Source of the DNA: an uncultured bacterium
Lineage (GTDB): Bacteria > Patescibacteriota > Minisyncoccia > Minisyncoccales > JAQTVQ01
Length of the DNA: 21,786 bases
NCBI GenBank assembly: GCA_903839905.1
Contig: CAIMDX010000067.1
Coordinates: 1 to 21,786 of the forward strand
Reading direction: 5' to 3'
The notes below the pieces were generated by a model. The model saw only the letters and a program-made list of their open reading frames with translations, ran no database searches and had not been told where the DNA came from. Positions 8,108-13,993 of this stretch are shown piece after piece (the first letter of the stretch is position 1; each line of letters begins with the position of its first letter). Position numbers and translations under genes: made by a program.

Positions 8108-10606
8108 CTACCCGTATTTCGGATAGCAGCACTTTTTGTACTTCATCCTTTTTTTCGTTTGAGGATCTATTTTCCCGCAAGGACACACATCGTTGCGGCC
8201 GGGTTTTAATCCTGATGAATTCTGATTAAAAATTTTAGCATTAACGCTCCCTTTTGGCAACTCTGGCCTTTGGGCTCCTGCCGGCAAGACTTGCACGCTG
8301 GGACTGATATTCGCCTTTGAAATGGAATTCGCCGCGGTTATTTCCATGGTATCCAAAAGCTGCTGGAACATCCGATGTCCCTCGCTTTTGTATTCAACTA
8401 AAGGATCGCGCTGGCCGTACGCTCTCAACCGGACCGAATCTCTCAAACTTTCCATATTTTCCAAATGCTCCAGCCAAAGCATGTCAAAGATCCTTAGACA
8501 AATTGTTTTTTCCATTTGTCTTATCTGGCCAAAACCGATGTTTTCTTCTTTCTTGGCGTATTCCTCCAAAGACAATTGTGCTTTTTCTAGGATCTCAAGA
8601 ATATAAGCCTTGAGCTGCTCCGGGCTCTTTGATAAAAGATCTTTTCTTTTCTGGTAATAAACTTCTCTGTGTTTACTTAAAACATCATCATATTCCAAAA
8701 GATGCTTGCGGGAATCAAAGTTCATTCCTTCAACCTTAGATTGGGCCGATTCAATGCTCCGGCTGATGATGCCATTTTCCAAGGGCATGTCTTCGGGCAA
8801 ATTGAATTTATCCATCACGGATTTCAAATTGTCCCCGAAGATCCTCATCAGATCATCATCTAAAGAAATAAAAAATTGAGTAGAACCCGGATCTCCCTGG
8901 CGGCCGGAACGGCCTCGCAACTGGTTGTCAATACGCCTCGCTTCATGCCGTTCTGTTCCAATAATATGCAGGCCGCCGAGTTCGCGGATCTTTTCCGCCT
9001 CCCGCGAATCAGGCGGATTGCCGCCCAAAATAATATCTACGCCTCTGCCAGCCATATTGGTGGCAATGGTAACGGCTCCTAGTCTTCCTGTCTGGGCGAT
9101 GATCTGCCCTTCCCTTTCGTGGTTCTTGGCATTCAAAACTTCAAAAGCAATGCCGGTCTTTTTTTCAAGAATCCGGGCCAGCAATTCATTTTTTTGAATA
9201 GAAGTGGTGCCGACCAAAACAGGCTGGCCTAATTTGTGCCTTTTCTCTATTTCTTCAACAACGGCTTTAAACTTCCCCAATTCGGTTTTATAGATCCGGT
9301 CAGGCGAATCGCACCTGGATAATTTTTTATTGGTCGGGATAACAGCTACTTCCAGCTTGTAGACTTTATCAAATTCTTCAGCAGAAGTGGCGGCTGTTCC
9401 GGTCATGCCCGCAATTTTTTTGTACATCCTGAAATAGTTCTGAAAAGTGACCGTGGCCAAAGTAACCGATTCCGGCTGGACTGCCACGCCCTCCTTTGCT
9501 TCAATGGCCTGGTGCAGCCCGCCAGACCAGCGGCGGCCGGGCATTAAACGGCCGGTGAACTGGTCAACAATAATAACTTCGCCATTGCGGATGACATAGT
9601 CTTTGTCTTTTTCAAAAAGAGTCTGGGCGCGCAAGGCTTGTTCTAAAAAGTGAAGATACTTTATCCCTTTTTCTTCGTAAATGTTTTCCACCCCCAATAT
9701 CCTTTCAATTTTTTTAATGCCTTCTTCGGTCAAAGTGACTGCTTTCAGTTTTTCATCTATCTCGTAATCTTCTTTGGTAACTTTCGGAATAAGCCGCGCG
9801 AACTCTTTATACCAATTTGAGCTTTCGGCATCGGGCGCGGAAATGATCAAGGGCGTGCGCGCTTCGTCAATTAAAATGGAGTCAACCTCATCAATGATAG
9901 CGTAGTTCAAATCCCTTTGGACTTTATCTGCCAAATCAAAAACCATATTGTCGCGCAAATAGTCAAACCCAAATTCATTATTGGTGCCGTAAGTGATATC
10001 AGCGAGATAAGCTTCTTTTCTGGAACAGGGCCTAAGATAATCTTCTACAATATAAAAACCCCCCAAATCGTCCCGCTTCTTATCGCTTTGATCATCTTCT
10101 TTTTTGTAACCCGGATCGTATAAAAAAGACTGCTCATGGTTCAGACAAGAAACGGAAAGCCCAAGGGCGCAATAAATTTGGCCCATCCAAACGGCATCGC
10201 GGCGGGACAAATAATCGTTGACCGTTATCAAGTGGCATCCTTTCTGCTCAAGCGCGTTCAAATAGACCGGCAAGGTAGCGGTTAAGGTTTTTCCTTCCCC
10301 TGTTTTCATTTCAGCGATGCGCCCCTGGTGCAGAACAATGCCGCCTATCAATTGCACATCAAAATGGCGCTGTTTCAAATTGCGCCTGGCAGCCTCTCTC
10401 ACCACGGCAAAAGCCTGCGGCAAAAGGTCGTCTAAAGTTTTCCCGTTTTTTAAAGACTCGCGGAATTCCGCGGTTTTATTCTTTAGCTGGTCATCGGAAA
10501 GATTTTCAAGTTCTTTCTCTAGTCCGTTTATTTCCTCCACTAAGGGCTTGATCTTCTCAAGATATTTTTGGCTGGAATTGTTGAATAAGCCGCTAAAAAT
10601 TGACAT
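8108..10606 (-). CDS. secA: Preprotein translocase ATPase SecA
   Basis: Motor of the general secretory pathway, 832 residues. Visible: Walker A MKTGEGKT (100-107), DYLSRRDA, YGTNNEFGFDYLRDN, Walker B DEVD (239-242) in the IIDEVDSILIDEARTPLI block, the preprotein-binding domain after about 260, IAGMTGTAATSAEEF, the second helicase domain with VGTTSIQKNE, TNMAGRGVDI and QLRGRSGRQGDPGS, helical wing/scaffold domains, and a C-terminal zinc SEC-C motif (C808, C810, C826, C827). Residues about 156-200 hold an acidic, Lys/Asp-rich insertion before the TYGTNN motif, absent from E. coli SecA and typical of Patescibacteria as far as I recall. No Shine-Dalgarno before the ATG. A 7-bp inverted repeat (10648-10672) lies in the leader. 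First gene of a probable secA-secD-secF unit whose clients include the secreted proteins further right. Confidence 0.97.
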   Translation of the reverse strand: MSIFSGLFNNSSQKYLEKIKPLVEEINGLEKELENLSDDQLKNKTAEFRESLKNGKTLDDLLPQAFAVVREAARRNLKQRHFDVQLIGGIVLHQGRIAEMKTGEGKTLTATLPVYLNALEQKGCHLITVNDYLSRRDAVWMGQIYCALGLSVSCLNHEQSFLYDPGYKKEDDQSDKKRDDLGGFYIVEDYLRPCSRKEAYLADITYGTNNEFGFDYLRDNMVFDLADKVQRDLNYAIIDEVDSILIDEARTPLIISAPDAESSNWYKEFARLIPKVTKEDYEIDEKLKAVTLTEEGIKKIERILGVENIYEEKGIKYLHFLEQALRAQTLFEKDKDYVIRNGEVIIVDQFTGRLMPGRRWSGGLHQAIEAKEGVAVQPESVTLATVTFQNYFRMYKKIAGMTGTAATSAEEFDKVYKLEVAVIPTNKKLSRCDSPDRIYKTELGKFKAVVEEIEKRHKLGQPVLVGTTSIQKNELLARILEKKTGIAFEVLNAKNHEREGQIIAQTGRLGAVTIATNMAGRGVDIILGGNPPDSREAEKIRELGGLHIIGTERHEARRIDNQLRGRSGRQGDPGSTQFFISLDDDLMRIFGDNLKSVMDKFNLPEDMPLENGIISRSIESAQSKVEGMNFDSRKHLLEYDDVLSKHREVYYQKRKDLLSKSPEQLKAYILEILEKAQLSLEEYAKKEENIGFGQIRQMEKTICLRIFDMLWLEHLENMESLRDSVRLRAYGQRDPLVEYKSEGHRMFQQLLDTMEITAANSISKANISPSVQVLPAGAQRPELPKGSVNAKIFNQNSSGLKPGRNDVCPCGKIDPQTKKRMKYKKCCYPKYG

Positions 10607-10735
10607 AATTGAATGTTATTACTGCTAACAGAGTTTTCTTATTGTATCGCTTTTGCCAAAAAAATAAAAGCGCGATGCCGCCGATCCATATAAGCACATA
10701 AATATGTAGCGGTCTAATCTTCACGAATCTAAAAA

Positions 10736-10760
10736 CTGCCAGAAGCCGGGCTTCTGGCAG
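10736..10760. terminator. Strong bidirectional terminator between hpf and secA
   Basis: A perfect 12-bp-arm hairpin (CTGCCAGAAGCC, 1-nt centre) is flanked by five A on the left and six T on the right, giving a U-tract on both strands. On the minus strand it is the second of two terminators after the HPF gene and insulates secA. Confidence 0.85.
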
Positions 10761-10771
10761 TTTTTTGGAAG

Positions 10772-10780
10772 TTATCCACA
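10772..10780 (+). promoter_or_regulatory. DnaA-box-like site
   Basis: TTATCCACA is a perfect match to the bacterial DnaA box consensus TTATNCACA. It sits between two terminators. A second perfect match is at 11469-11477 (minus) and a one-mismatch copy at 5691-5699 (minus). Sequence match only; binding is inferred. Confidence 0.45.
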
Positions 10781-10790
10781 GGAATAAAAA

Positions 10791-10820
10791 TGCACAGGCG
10801 GTTTATTCGCTGCCTGTGCA
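10791..10820. terminator. Terminator of the HPF gene
   Basis: Perfect 9-bp arms TGCACAGGC/GCCTGTGCA with a 12-nt loop, followed on the minus strand by TTTTTATT and on the plus strand by a T-run, starting 22 nt after the HPF stop codon. Confidence 0.8.
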
Positions 10821-10842
10821 ATTTTTTTAGGACTGTTGTATT

Positions 10843-11190
10843 TTAAGACCTTGAAACTTCTTTTTTCTCTGATCGTTTTTTCGCTATCGGCTGGGTCATA
10901 TATTTTTTGATCTGCTCTTCCAGTTCGTCGCGCGTTTCTATCATCGCATTTCTTATTGTCCTTCCCTCGCCGCTGGACCTTAAACTTTTTCTTGGTAAAA
11001 ATAATTGCGCTTTGGCGGCGAACAAGCTTCCCTTGCGCAAACGGTCGGAAGCCAAAGAAACTTCCAGCTCCATTCTTATCGGCTCAACATTTTGCAAAAA
11101 TTTTTCCAGCTTCTCCATTTTTTGCCGAAAAAAATCTTCAAGCTCCGGCCTTAATAAAAATTCCTTATTGGCTCTGAAAATAATTTGCAT
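10843..11190 (-). CDS. hpf: Ribosome hibernation promoting factor (HPF/RaiA family, short form)
   Basis: A 115-residue protein of the HPF/RaiA (sigma-54 modulation) family, which binds the decoding centre of idle 30S subunits and silences ribosomes in starvation. The MQIIFRANKEF N-terminal strand, the RPELEDFFRQKMEKLEKFL helix, the VSLASDRLRKGSLFAAKAQLF strands and the AMIETRDELEEQIKKY helix give the beta-alpha-beta-beta-beta-alpha fold. It lacks the C-terminal dimerisation domain of long HPF (about 180 residues), so it is a short form, with a basic tail instead. No Shine-Dalgarno. The gene follows the lysine-rich miniprotein gene, separated from it by a terminator, and is itself followed by two terminators, so it seems to be an independent unit; I could not find a clear promoter. 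Confidence 0.88.
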   Translation of the reverse strand: MQIIFRANKEFLLRPELEDFFRQKMEKLEKFLQNVEPIRMELEVSLASDRLRKGSLFAAKAQLFLPRKSLRSSGEGRTIRNAMIETRDELEEQIKKYMTQPIAKKRSEKKEVSRS

Positions 11191-11215
11191 ATTTTTTTAG
11201 TTACGGCTTTTTAAA

Positions 11216-11252
11216 AAAGCAACCTCCTTTTGTTAAAAGAGGAGGTTGCTTT
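11216..11252. terminator. Terminator after the lysine-rich miniprotein gene
   Basis: Perfect 12-bp arms (AAAGCAACCTCC and its complement) around a 13-nt loop, with a T-run on the minus strand, starting a few bases after the miniprotein stop. It lies 26 nt before the HPF start, so HPF may depend on read-through or on a promoter hidden in the hairpin region. Confidence 0.8.
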
Positions 11253-11258
11253 GGAAAA

Positions 11259-11321
11259 CTATTTCTTGCCTTTCTTTTTGGCAACTTTCTTAGCTTTCTT
11301 CGCTGGTTTTTTTGTAGCCAT
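11259..11321 (-). CDS. 20-residue lysine-rich miniprotein
   Basis: ATG at 11319-11321 opens 20 codons before TAG. The product starts MATKKPAKKAKK and has 11 lysines, four alanines and no acidic or aromatic residue, like a histone H1 tail or a very short nucleic-acid-binding peptide. Support for a real gene: an uninterrupted start-to-stop frame with a biased, biologically plausible composition, and a strong intrinsic terminator beginning right after the stop. Similar tiny Lys/Ala-rich proteins are, as I recall, annotated in other Patescibacteria. The role could be nucleoid or RNA condensation (inference). There is no Shine-Dalgarno; the leader is AT-rich. A longer overlapping frame runs through the terminator and is not credible. 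Confidence 0.65.
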   Translation of the reverse strand: MATKKPAKKAKKVAKKKGKK

Positions 11322-11468
11322 TTTATTTTTAATATTAGTTTAAAAAAAATTATTAAAATCTTGAATATCACTGCAAGCAGCCGACCACTACTTGCCAAAT
11401 CTTTGATATTTTTTTTGAAAGAATTTCTTCTTTATTTTATTTTCAATCATTGAGAATATTTGTCAACA

Positions 11469-11477
11469 TGTGGATAA
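11469..11477 (-). promoter_or_regulatory. DnaA-box-like site
   Basis: On the minus strand TTATCCACA, a perfect DnaA box match, inside an AT-rich intergenic stretch. See the companion site at 10772-10780. Confidence 0.4.
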
Positions 11478-11498
11478 GTAAAAAATCAAAATTTAAAA

Positions 11499-11584
11499 AT
11501 CAAAATGAAAAATTACAATGTAAAATTATTAAATTTCCGTCTTTAAACATTTTAAAAATTTTAAATTGTCATTTTAATTTTTGA
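11499..11584. repeat. AT-rich imperfect inverted repeat
   Basis: The left arm (about 11499-11534) and the right arm (about 11550-11584) are roughly three-quarters complementary over 35 nt with a loop of about 15 nt. Composition is nearly all A and T, so chance similarity is a concern. Confidence 0.35.
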
Positions 11585-11605
11585 TATTTGCATTTTAAAT
11601 TAATA

Positions 11606-11630
11606 AAAAACCGCCCCAACGGCAGTTTTT
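11606..11630 (-). terminator. Terminator of murB
   Basis: On the minus strand AAAAACTGCC-GTTGG-GGCGGTTTTT forms a hairpin with one G-U pair and a T-run. Read from the plus strand the same position is an A-C mismatch, so it is oriented for murB, whose stop is 18 nt upstream of it. Confidence 0.75.
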
Positions 11631-11648
11631 TAAAAAGTTAATATGCTT

Positions 11649-12638
11649 CTAGCCGAGATAAATTATTTCTTCCTTCAGTTCCACTCCGAAAACTTTTTTT
11701 ACTTTTTTTTGCGCGAATTTTATCAGGGCGCGGATGTCTTTGGCTTTGGCGTTTCCTAAATTCACAAAAAAGTTGGAATGTTTTTCGGAAATTTGCGCGT
11801 TACCGATCTTTTTTCCGGTCAGCCCCGAATTGGCTATCAGCCAGCCAGCGGGAATATCCCCTTTTTTATTGAAGCCGGCCAGATCCGGAAATTGCAAAAG
11901 CAAGCTTTTATTTTTTATGGCTTTGGAATGATTTTTAAAAACGCTGCCAGCCGAAGGAAAATTAAGAGGATGCCTGGCCATACGATAATCGGCGCATTCT
12001 TTCATTTTCGCTTCGATCGCTTCCGCACTGCCCTTGATTAATGATAATAAGACCGAAATAATTATTATGGCCGGCGCTTTCTTTTTAAAGATGCTTGAAC
12101 GGTAAGCGAACTGGCATTCCTTATTTTGATATTTTTTGAATTGGAATTTTTTATTTTTAATTTCAAAAACTTCCACCCATTCCACGCTGTCGGCCATTGA
12201 AGGGCCGAACGCTCCGGCATTGCCGAAAACAGCGCCGCCAAGAGTTCCGGGAATACTTGAAGACCACTCCATTCCGCTGGCTTTGTTCTCCAACAATTTT
12301 ACCGATAATAAATTCAACGGCAATCCGGCTCCGACCAAAACTTTTATTTTCCCGCCTTCTTCTTTCGTTTCAAAGTCCAAAAATTTTATCTTAATGACCA
12401 ATCCATTAAATCCTTTTTCTGAAACTAGAATATTACTGCCTCCGCCCAAAACAAAAAAAGGTAAATTGATCTCTTTTACCAGGCCGATCGCCTTTTCCAG
12501 ATCGTTTTTGTTTTGAACTTCCAAAAAATATTTTGCCGGTCCGCCGATGCGCCAGGTTGTATGATCTTTTAACAAAACTTTTTCCTTCAGCGAAGGGAAT
12601 TCTTTTTTAAAATCTTTGATGGTTTTTGATGAGGTCAT
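11649..12638 (-). CDS. murB: UDP-N-acetylenolpyruvoylglucosamine reductase
   Basis: Cytosolic flavoenzyme that reduces UDP-GlcNAc-enolpyruvate to UDP-MurNAc with NADPH, the second committed step of peptidoglycan synthesis. The 329 residues show the FAD-binding TTWRIGGPAKYF (27-38), VLGGGSNILVSEKGF (63-77) and SIPGTLGGAVFGNAGAFG (128-145), then AYRSSIFK (178-185; R180 is the expected substrate ligand), NFPSAGSVFKN (226-236; S232 is the proton donor) and the C-terminal ELKEEI with the catalytic Glu (323 or 324). It stands alone rather than in a mur cluster. A TATAAT lies 49 nt upstream of the ATG and a terminator follows, so it is probably monocistronic. It fits the wall-binding modules of the neighbouring secreted proteins. 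Identity secure. Confidence 0.96.
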   Translation of the reverse strand: MTSSKTIKDFKKEFPSLKEKVLLKDHTTWRIGGPAKYFLEVQNKNDLEKAIGLVKEINLPFFVLGGGSNILVSEKGFNGLVIKIKFLDFETKEEGGKIKVLVGAGLPLNLLSVKLLENKASGMEWSSSIPGTLGGAVFGNAGAFGPSMADSVEWVEVFEIKNKKFQFKKYQNKECQFAYRSSIFKKKAPAIIIISVLLSLIKGSAEAIEAKMKECADYRMARHPLNFPSAGSVFKNHSKAIKNKSLLLQFPDLAGFNKKGDIPAGWLIANSGLTGKKIGNAQISEKHSNFFVNLGNAKAKDIRALIKFAQKKVKKVFGVELKEEIIYLG

Positions 12639-12687
12639 TTTTTAATAAAGGCATTTAAAAAAATAAAAACAAACAGTCATTAAGGAT

Positions 12688-12693
12688 ATTATA
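12688..12693 (-). promoter_or_regulatory. Possible -10 box of murB
   Basis: Minus-strand TATAAT 49 nt upstream of the murB ATG. The hexamer 17 nt further upstream (TCCAAA) matches TTGACA poorly, so the -35 is weak or absent. It implies a leader of about 40 nt. Confidence 0.4.
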
Positions 12694-12734
12694 GCAGGAT
12701 TCATTCCTGTTTTGGAAATCGAACCAACAAAAAA

Positions 12735-12758
12735 CCCGCCTGCTGGACAGCAAGCGGG
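12735..12758 (-). terminator. Terminator of the 172-residue unknown gene
   Basis: On the minus strand CCCGCTTGCT-GTCC-AGCAGGCGGG, ten pairs including one T-G wobble, followed by six T. It begins about 10 nt after the stop codon. Confidence 0.85.
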
Positions 12759-12768
12759 TGTTATTTTA

Positions 12769-13287
12769 TTAATCGGAGTCCTTTCCTAAGCCGGCAAAAT
12801 TATATGCCAGAACGATCTGGCAACATAGCGTCGAAGGGATGTATGCCCTAATAGATATATCTTTAAATCTTATAAGAGCTTTCCATGACTCATGTTTGCG
12901 GAAAAACAATTCTCCTTGATCGACATTGAATCCGACGGCTTTGAGCTCATCAGATATTTTTAGGCCGATAAAGGCTAAAATGCTGTACGCGATTTTCTGC
13001 CTTATAAATTCAAGGTCTTTTTTAGGTATATTTTCACTATCTTTTCCAGGTAAAACGAGCCAGTCCGCTACATTTCGGGGTATTTGTATCAAATTCTGGC
13101 GGCTGGTTTTTTCTCTGCCATTTTCATAGTTTATTACGATACCCAAGGAATACGCGTCTTTCGAATGGTTGGATTTATCAGTAACCGGATATATTAAAAA
13201 TTCCACGCAAGAGACATTGCGATAATTGTCTATCATCCCATCGATCGATGACATAACATCTTCGCGGATCACGATCTCTTTTAACAT
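12769..13287 (-). CDS. Hypothetical protein, about 172 residues
   Basis: I do not recognise this protein. The frame extends to a TTG at 13309-13311 (180 residues), but the first ATG (13285-13287) is preferred. It looks soluble and alpha/beta: an N-terminal EIVIREDVMSSIDGMIDNY segment, strands VEFLIYPV and SLGIVINYENGREKT, a Pro/Lys-rich loop, a long helix (DLEFIRQKIAYSILAFIGL), and a C-terminal half with WKALIRFKDISIRAYIP and two adjacent Cys (TLCCQI). No signal peptide, membrane segment or known motif. It has a consensus promoter 75 nt upstream and a strong terminator downstream, so it is a self-contained transcription unit between murB and the repeat-rich spacer. That isolation could fit an accessory or acquired gene, but nothing shows its function. 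Confidence 0.7.
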   Translation of the reverse strand: MLKEIVIREDVMSSIDGMIDNYRNVSCVEFLIYPVTDKSNHSKDAYSLGIVINYENGREKTSRQNLIQIPRNVADWLVLPGKDSENIPKKDLEFIRQKIAYSILAFIGLKISDELKAVGFNVDQGELFFRKHESWKALIRFKDISIRAYIPSTLCCQIVLAYNFAGLGKDSD

Positions 13288-13362
13288 CTTATTTAGGCGC
13301 ACTCTTTTCAAGCGTTGGCCCGATTAATATGAAAACTGTTGTCAAAGAACTTAACTTCATAA

Positions 13363-13391
13363 TATATAAAACAATTTTAACAAAATGTCAA
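13363..13391 (-). promoter_or_regulatory. Consensus promoter for the 172-residue unknown gene
   Basis: Minus-strand TTGACA (13386-13391), 17-nt spacer, TATATA (13363-13368). The start codon lies 75 nt downstream of the -10 box, giving a leader of about 70 nt. Confidence 0.65.
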
Positions 13392-13420
13392 ATATTATAG
13401 GGTTTCCCTAATCTTCAAAG

Positions 13421-13511
13421 GCCCGCTTTCACCTCGTCGTAGCTGTCGCAACAGCGGAGGCGGGCTTCGCTTCTCCCTAGAGCTTCGGCGAGGCGAGGCC
13501 CGCCTTCGTCC
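13421..13511. repeat. GC-rich palindromic repeat element, copy 1
   Basis: A 91-nt element that differs from the copy at 13881-13970 by two substitutions and one 1-nt indel. It contains nested inverted repeats: GCCCGC/GCGGGC (13421-13426, 13460-13465), GCTGT/ACAGC (13442-13455), CCTCGTCGTAGCT with AGCTTCGGCGAGG (13432-13444, 13481-13493), and GGCGGGCTTCGC with GCGAGGCCCGCC (13459-13470, 13494-13505). Much more GC-rich than its surroundings, it resembles REP/MITE-like intergenic elements. Confidence 0.8.
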
Positions 13512-13549
13512 CGCATACTTGCGGGGCTTCGGGCGAGGCGAAGCAAACA

Positions 13550-13577
13550 AAAAACCAGCCCGAGCGGGTTGGTTTTT
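13550..13577 (+). terminator. Intrinsic terminator, best on the plus strand
   Basis: AAAAACCAGCCC-GAGC-GGGTTGGTTTTT pairs fully on the plus strand with one G-T wobble; on the minus strand the same position is an A-C mismatch. No plus-strand gene precedes it, so it ends either an unseen plus-strand RNA or works less well for minus-strand read-through. Confidence 0.6.
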
Positions 13578-13592
13578 CGATTTTCTGTCGTA

Positions 13593-13717
13593 CTGATTTT
13601 GTACTGCTTTTACTTATCCTTTCATGAATTGGATTCGCTGGTTTCTTTCAGTAATGCCTCTTAAAAATTTGATCAAAGATGAATGCATCTTAAAAAAACG
13701 AAGAAGTACAAAATCAG
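13593..13717. repeat. Inverted repeat pair flanking a 99-nt core
   Basis: CTGATTTTGTACT (13593-13605) and its exact complement AGTACAAAATCAG (13705-13717) enclose 99 nt. Similarity continues weakly outward and inward to about 22 nt per arm. The minus strand of the core holds an ATG-to-TAA frame of 24 codons (13614-13688). The whole unit lies between two terminators. It could be a small non-autonomous mobile element, a large hairpin RNA or a degraded gene end. Confidence 0.55.
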
Positions 13718-13734
13718 GACGGCAATAAACGATC

Positions 13735-13769
13735 TAATTAAAAGCCCCATAGAGTGGGGCTTTTAATTA
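13735..13769. terminator. Bidirectional terminator downstream of the subtilase
   Basis: A perfect 15-bp-arm hairpin TAATTAAAAGCCCCA/TGGGGCTTTTAATTA with a 5-nt loop. The T-run lies within the arm on both strands. It is the first clear terminator after the subtilase stop, about 225 nt away. Confidence 0.8.
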
Positions 13770-13880
13770 CATTCTTGGAGAAAATGAAGCTTTGCGCTCG
13801 ATGATCAAACTATACCAGCTTTATTTTTCTCTGTCAAGGGCATCCGCCTTCGCTCCCCTTTGGGAGCTTCGGCGAGACAA

Positions 13881-13970
13881 GCCCGCTTTCACCTCGCCGT
13901 AGCTGTCGCAACAGCGGAGACGGGCTTCGCTCTCCCTAGAGCTTCGGCGAGGCGAGGCCCGCCTTCGTCC
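13881..13970. repeat. GC-rich palindromic repeat element, copy 2
   Basis: A 90-nt near-identical copy of 13421-13511 in the same orientation, 460 nt away. It is preceded (13864-13880) by a further partial unit beginning GAGCTTCGGCGAG, so the element is itself built from a shorter word. It falls in the 3' untranslated region of the subtilase transcript. Confidence 0.8.
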
Positions 13971-13993
13971 GTGGAGGGGCCAAGACACGGCTT

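Larger units (their letters stand above)
11322..11648. other. AT-rich gene-free spacer between murB and the miniprotein gene
   Basis: About 330 nt, very AT-rich. It holds a DnaA-box-like site (11469-11477), an imperfect inverted repeat (about 11499-11534 with 11550-11584) built of AAAAATCAAAAT-like words, and the murB terminator (11606-11630). No coding frame is convincing. The promoter of the miniprotein gene should lie in its left part but no consensus pair stands out. Confidence 0.6.
13312..13993. other. Gene-free repeat-rich spacer downstream of the subtilase gene
   Basis: About 680 nt with no convincing gene. From left to right: promoter of the unknown gene (13363-13391, minus), a 91-nt GC-rich palindromic element (13421-13511), two further GC-rich hairpins (CCCGCA/TGCGGG at 13510-13525 and GCTTCG/CGAAGC at 13526-13544), a terminator (13550-13577), an inverted repeat pair (13593-13605 and 13705-13717) around a 24-codon open frame, a second terminator (13735-13769), and a second copy of the GC-rich element (13881-13970) ending 23 nt from the subtilase stop codon. 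Confidence 0.7.

Noticed and set aside
11201..11398. A 65-codon minus-strand frame starting with a hydrophobic stretch
   Set aside because: It runs through the terminator hairpin and overlaps the lysine-rich miniprotein in another frame; its composition simply reflects AT-rich spacer DNA.
13864..13970. A tRNA or similar cloverleaf in the GC-rich element
   Set aside because: The stems do not give an acceptor/anticodon layout, there is no T-loop GTTCRA word, and the segment is duplicated like a repeat element.
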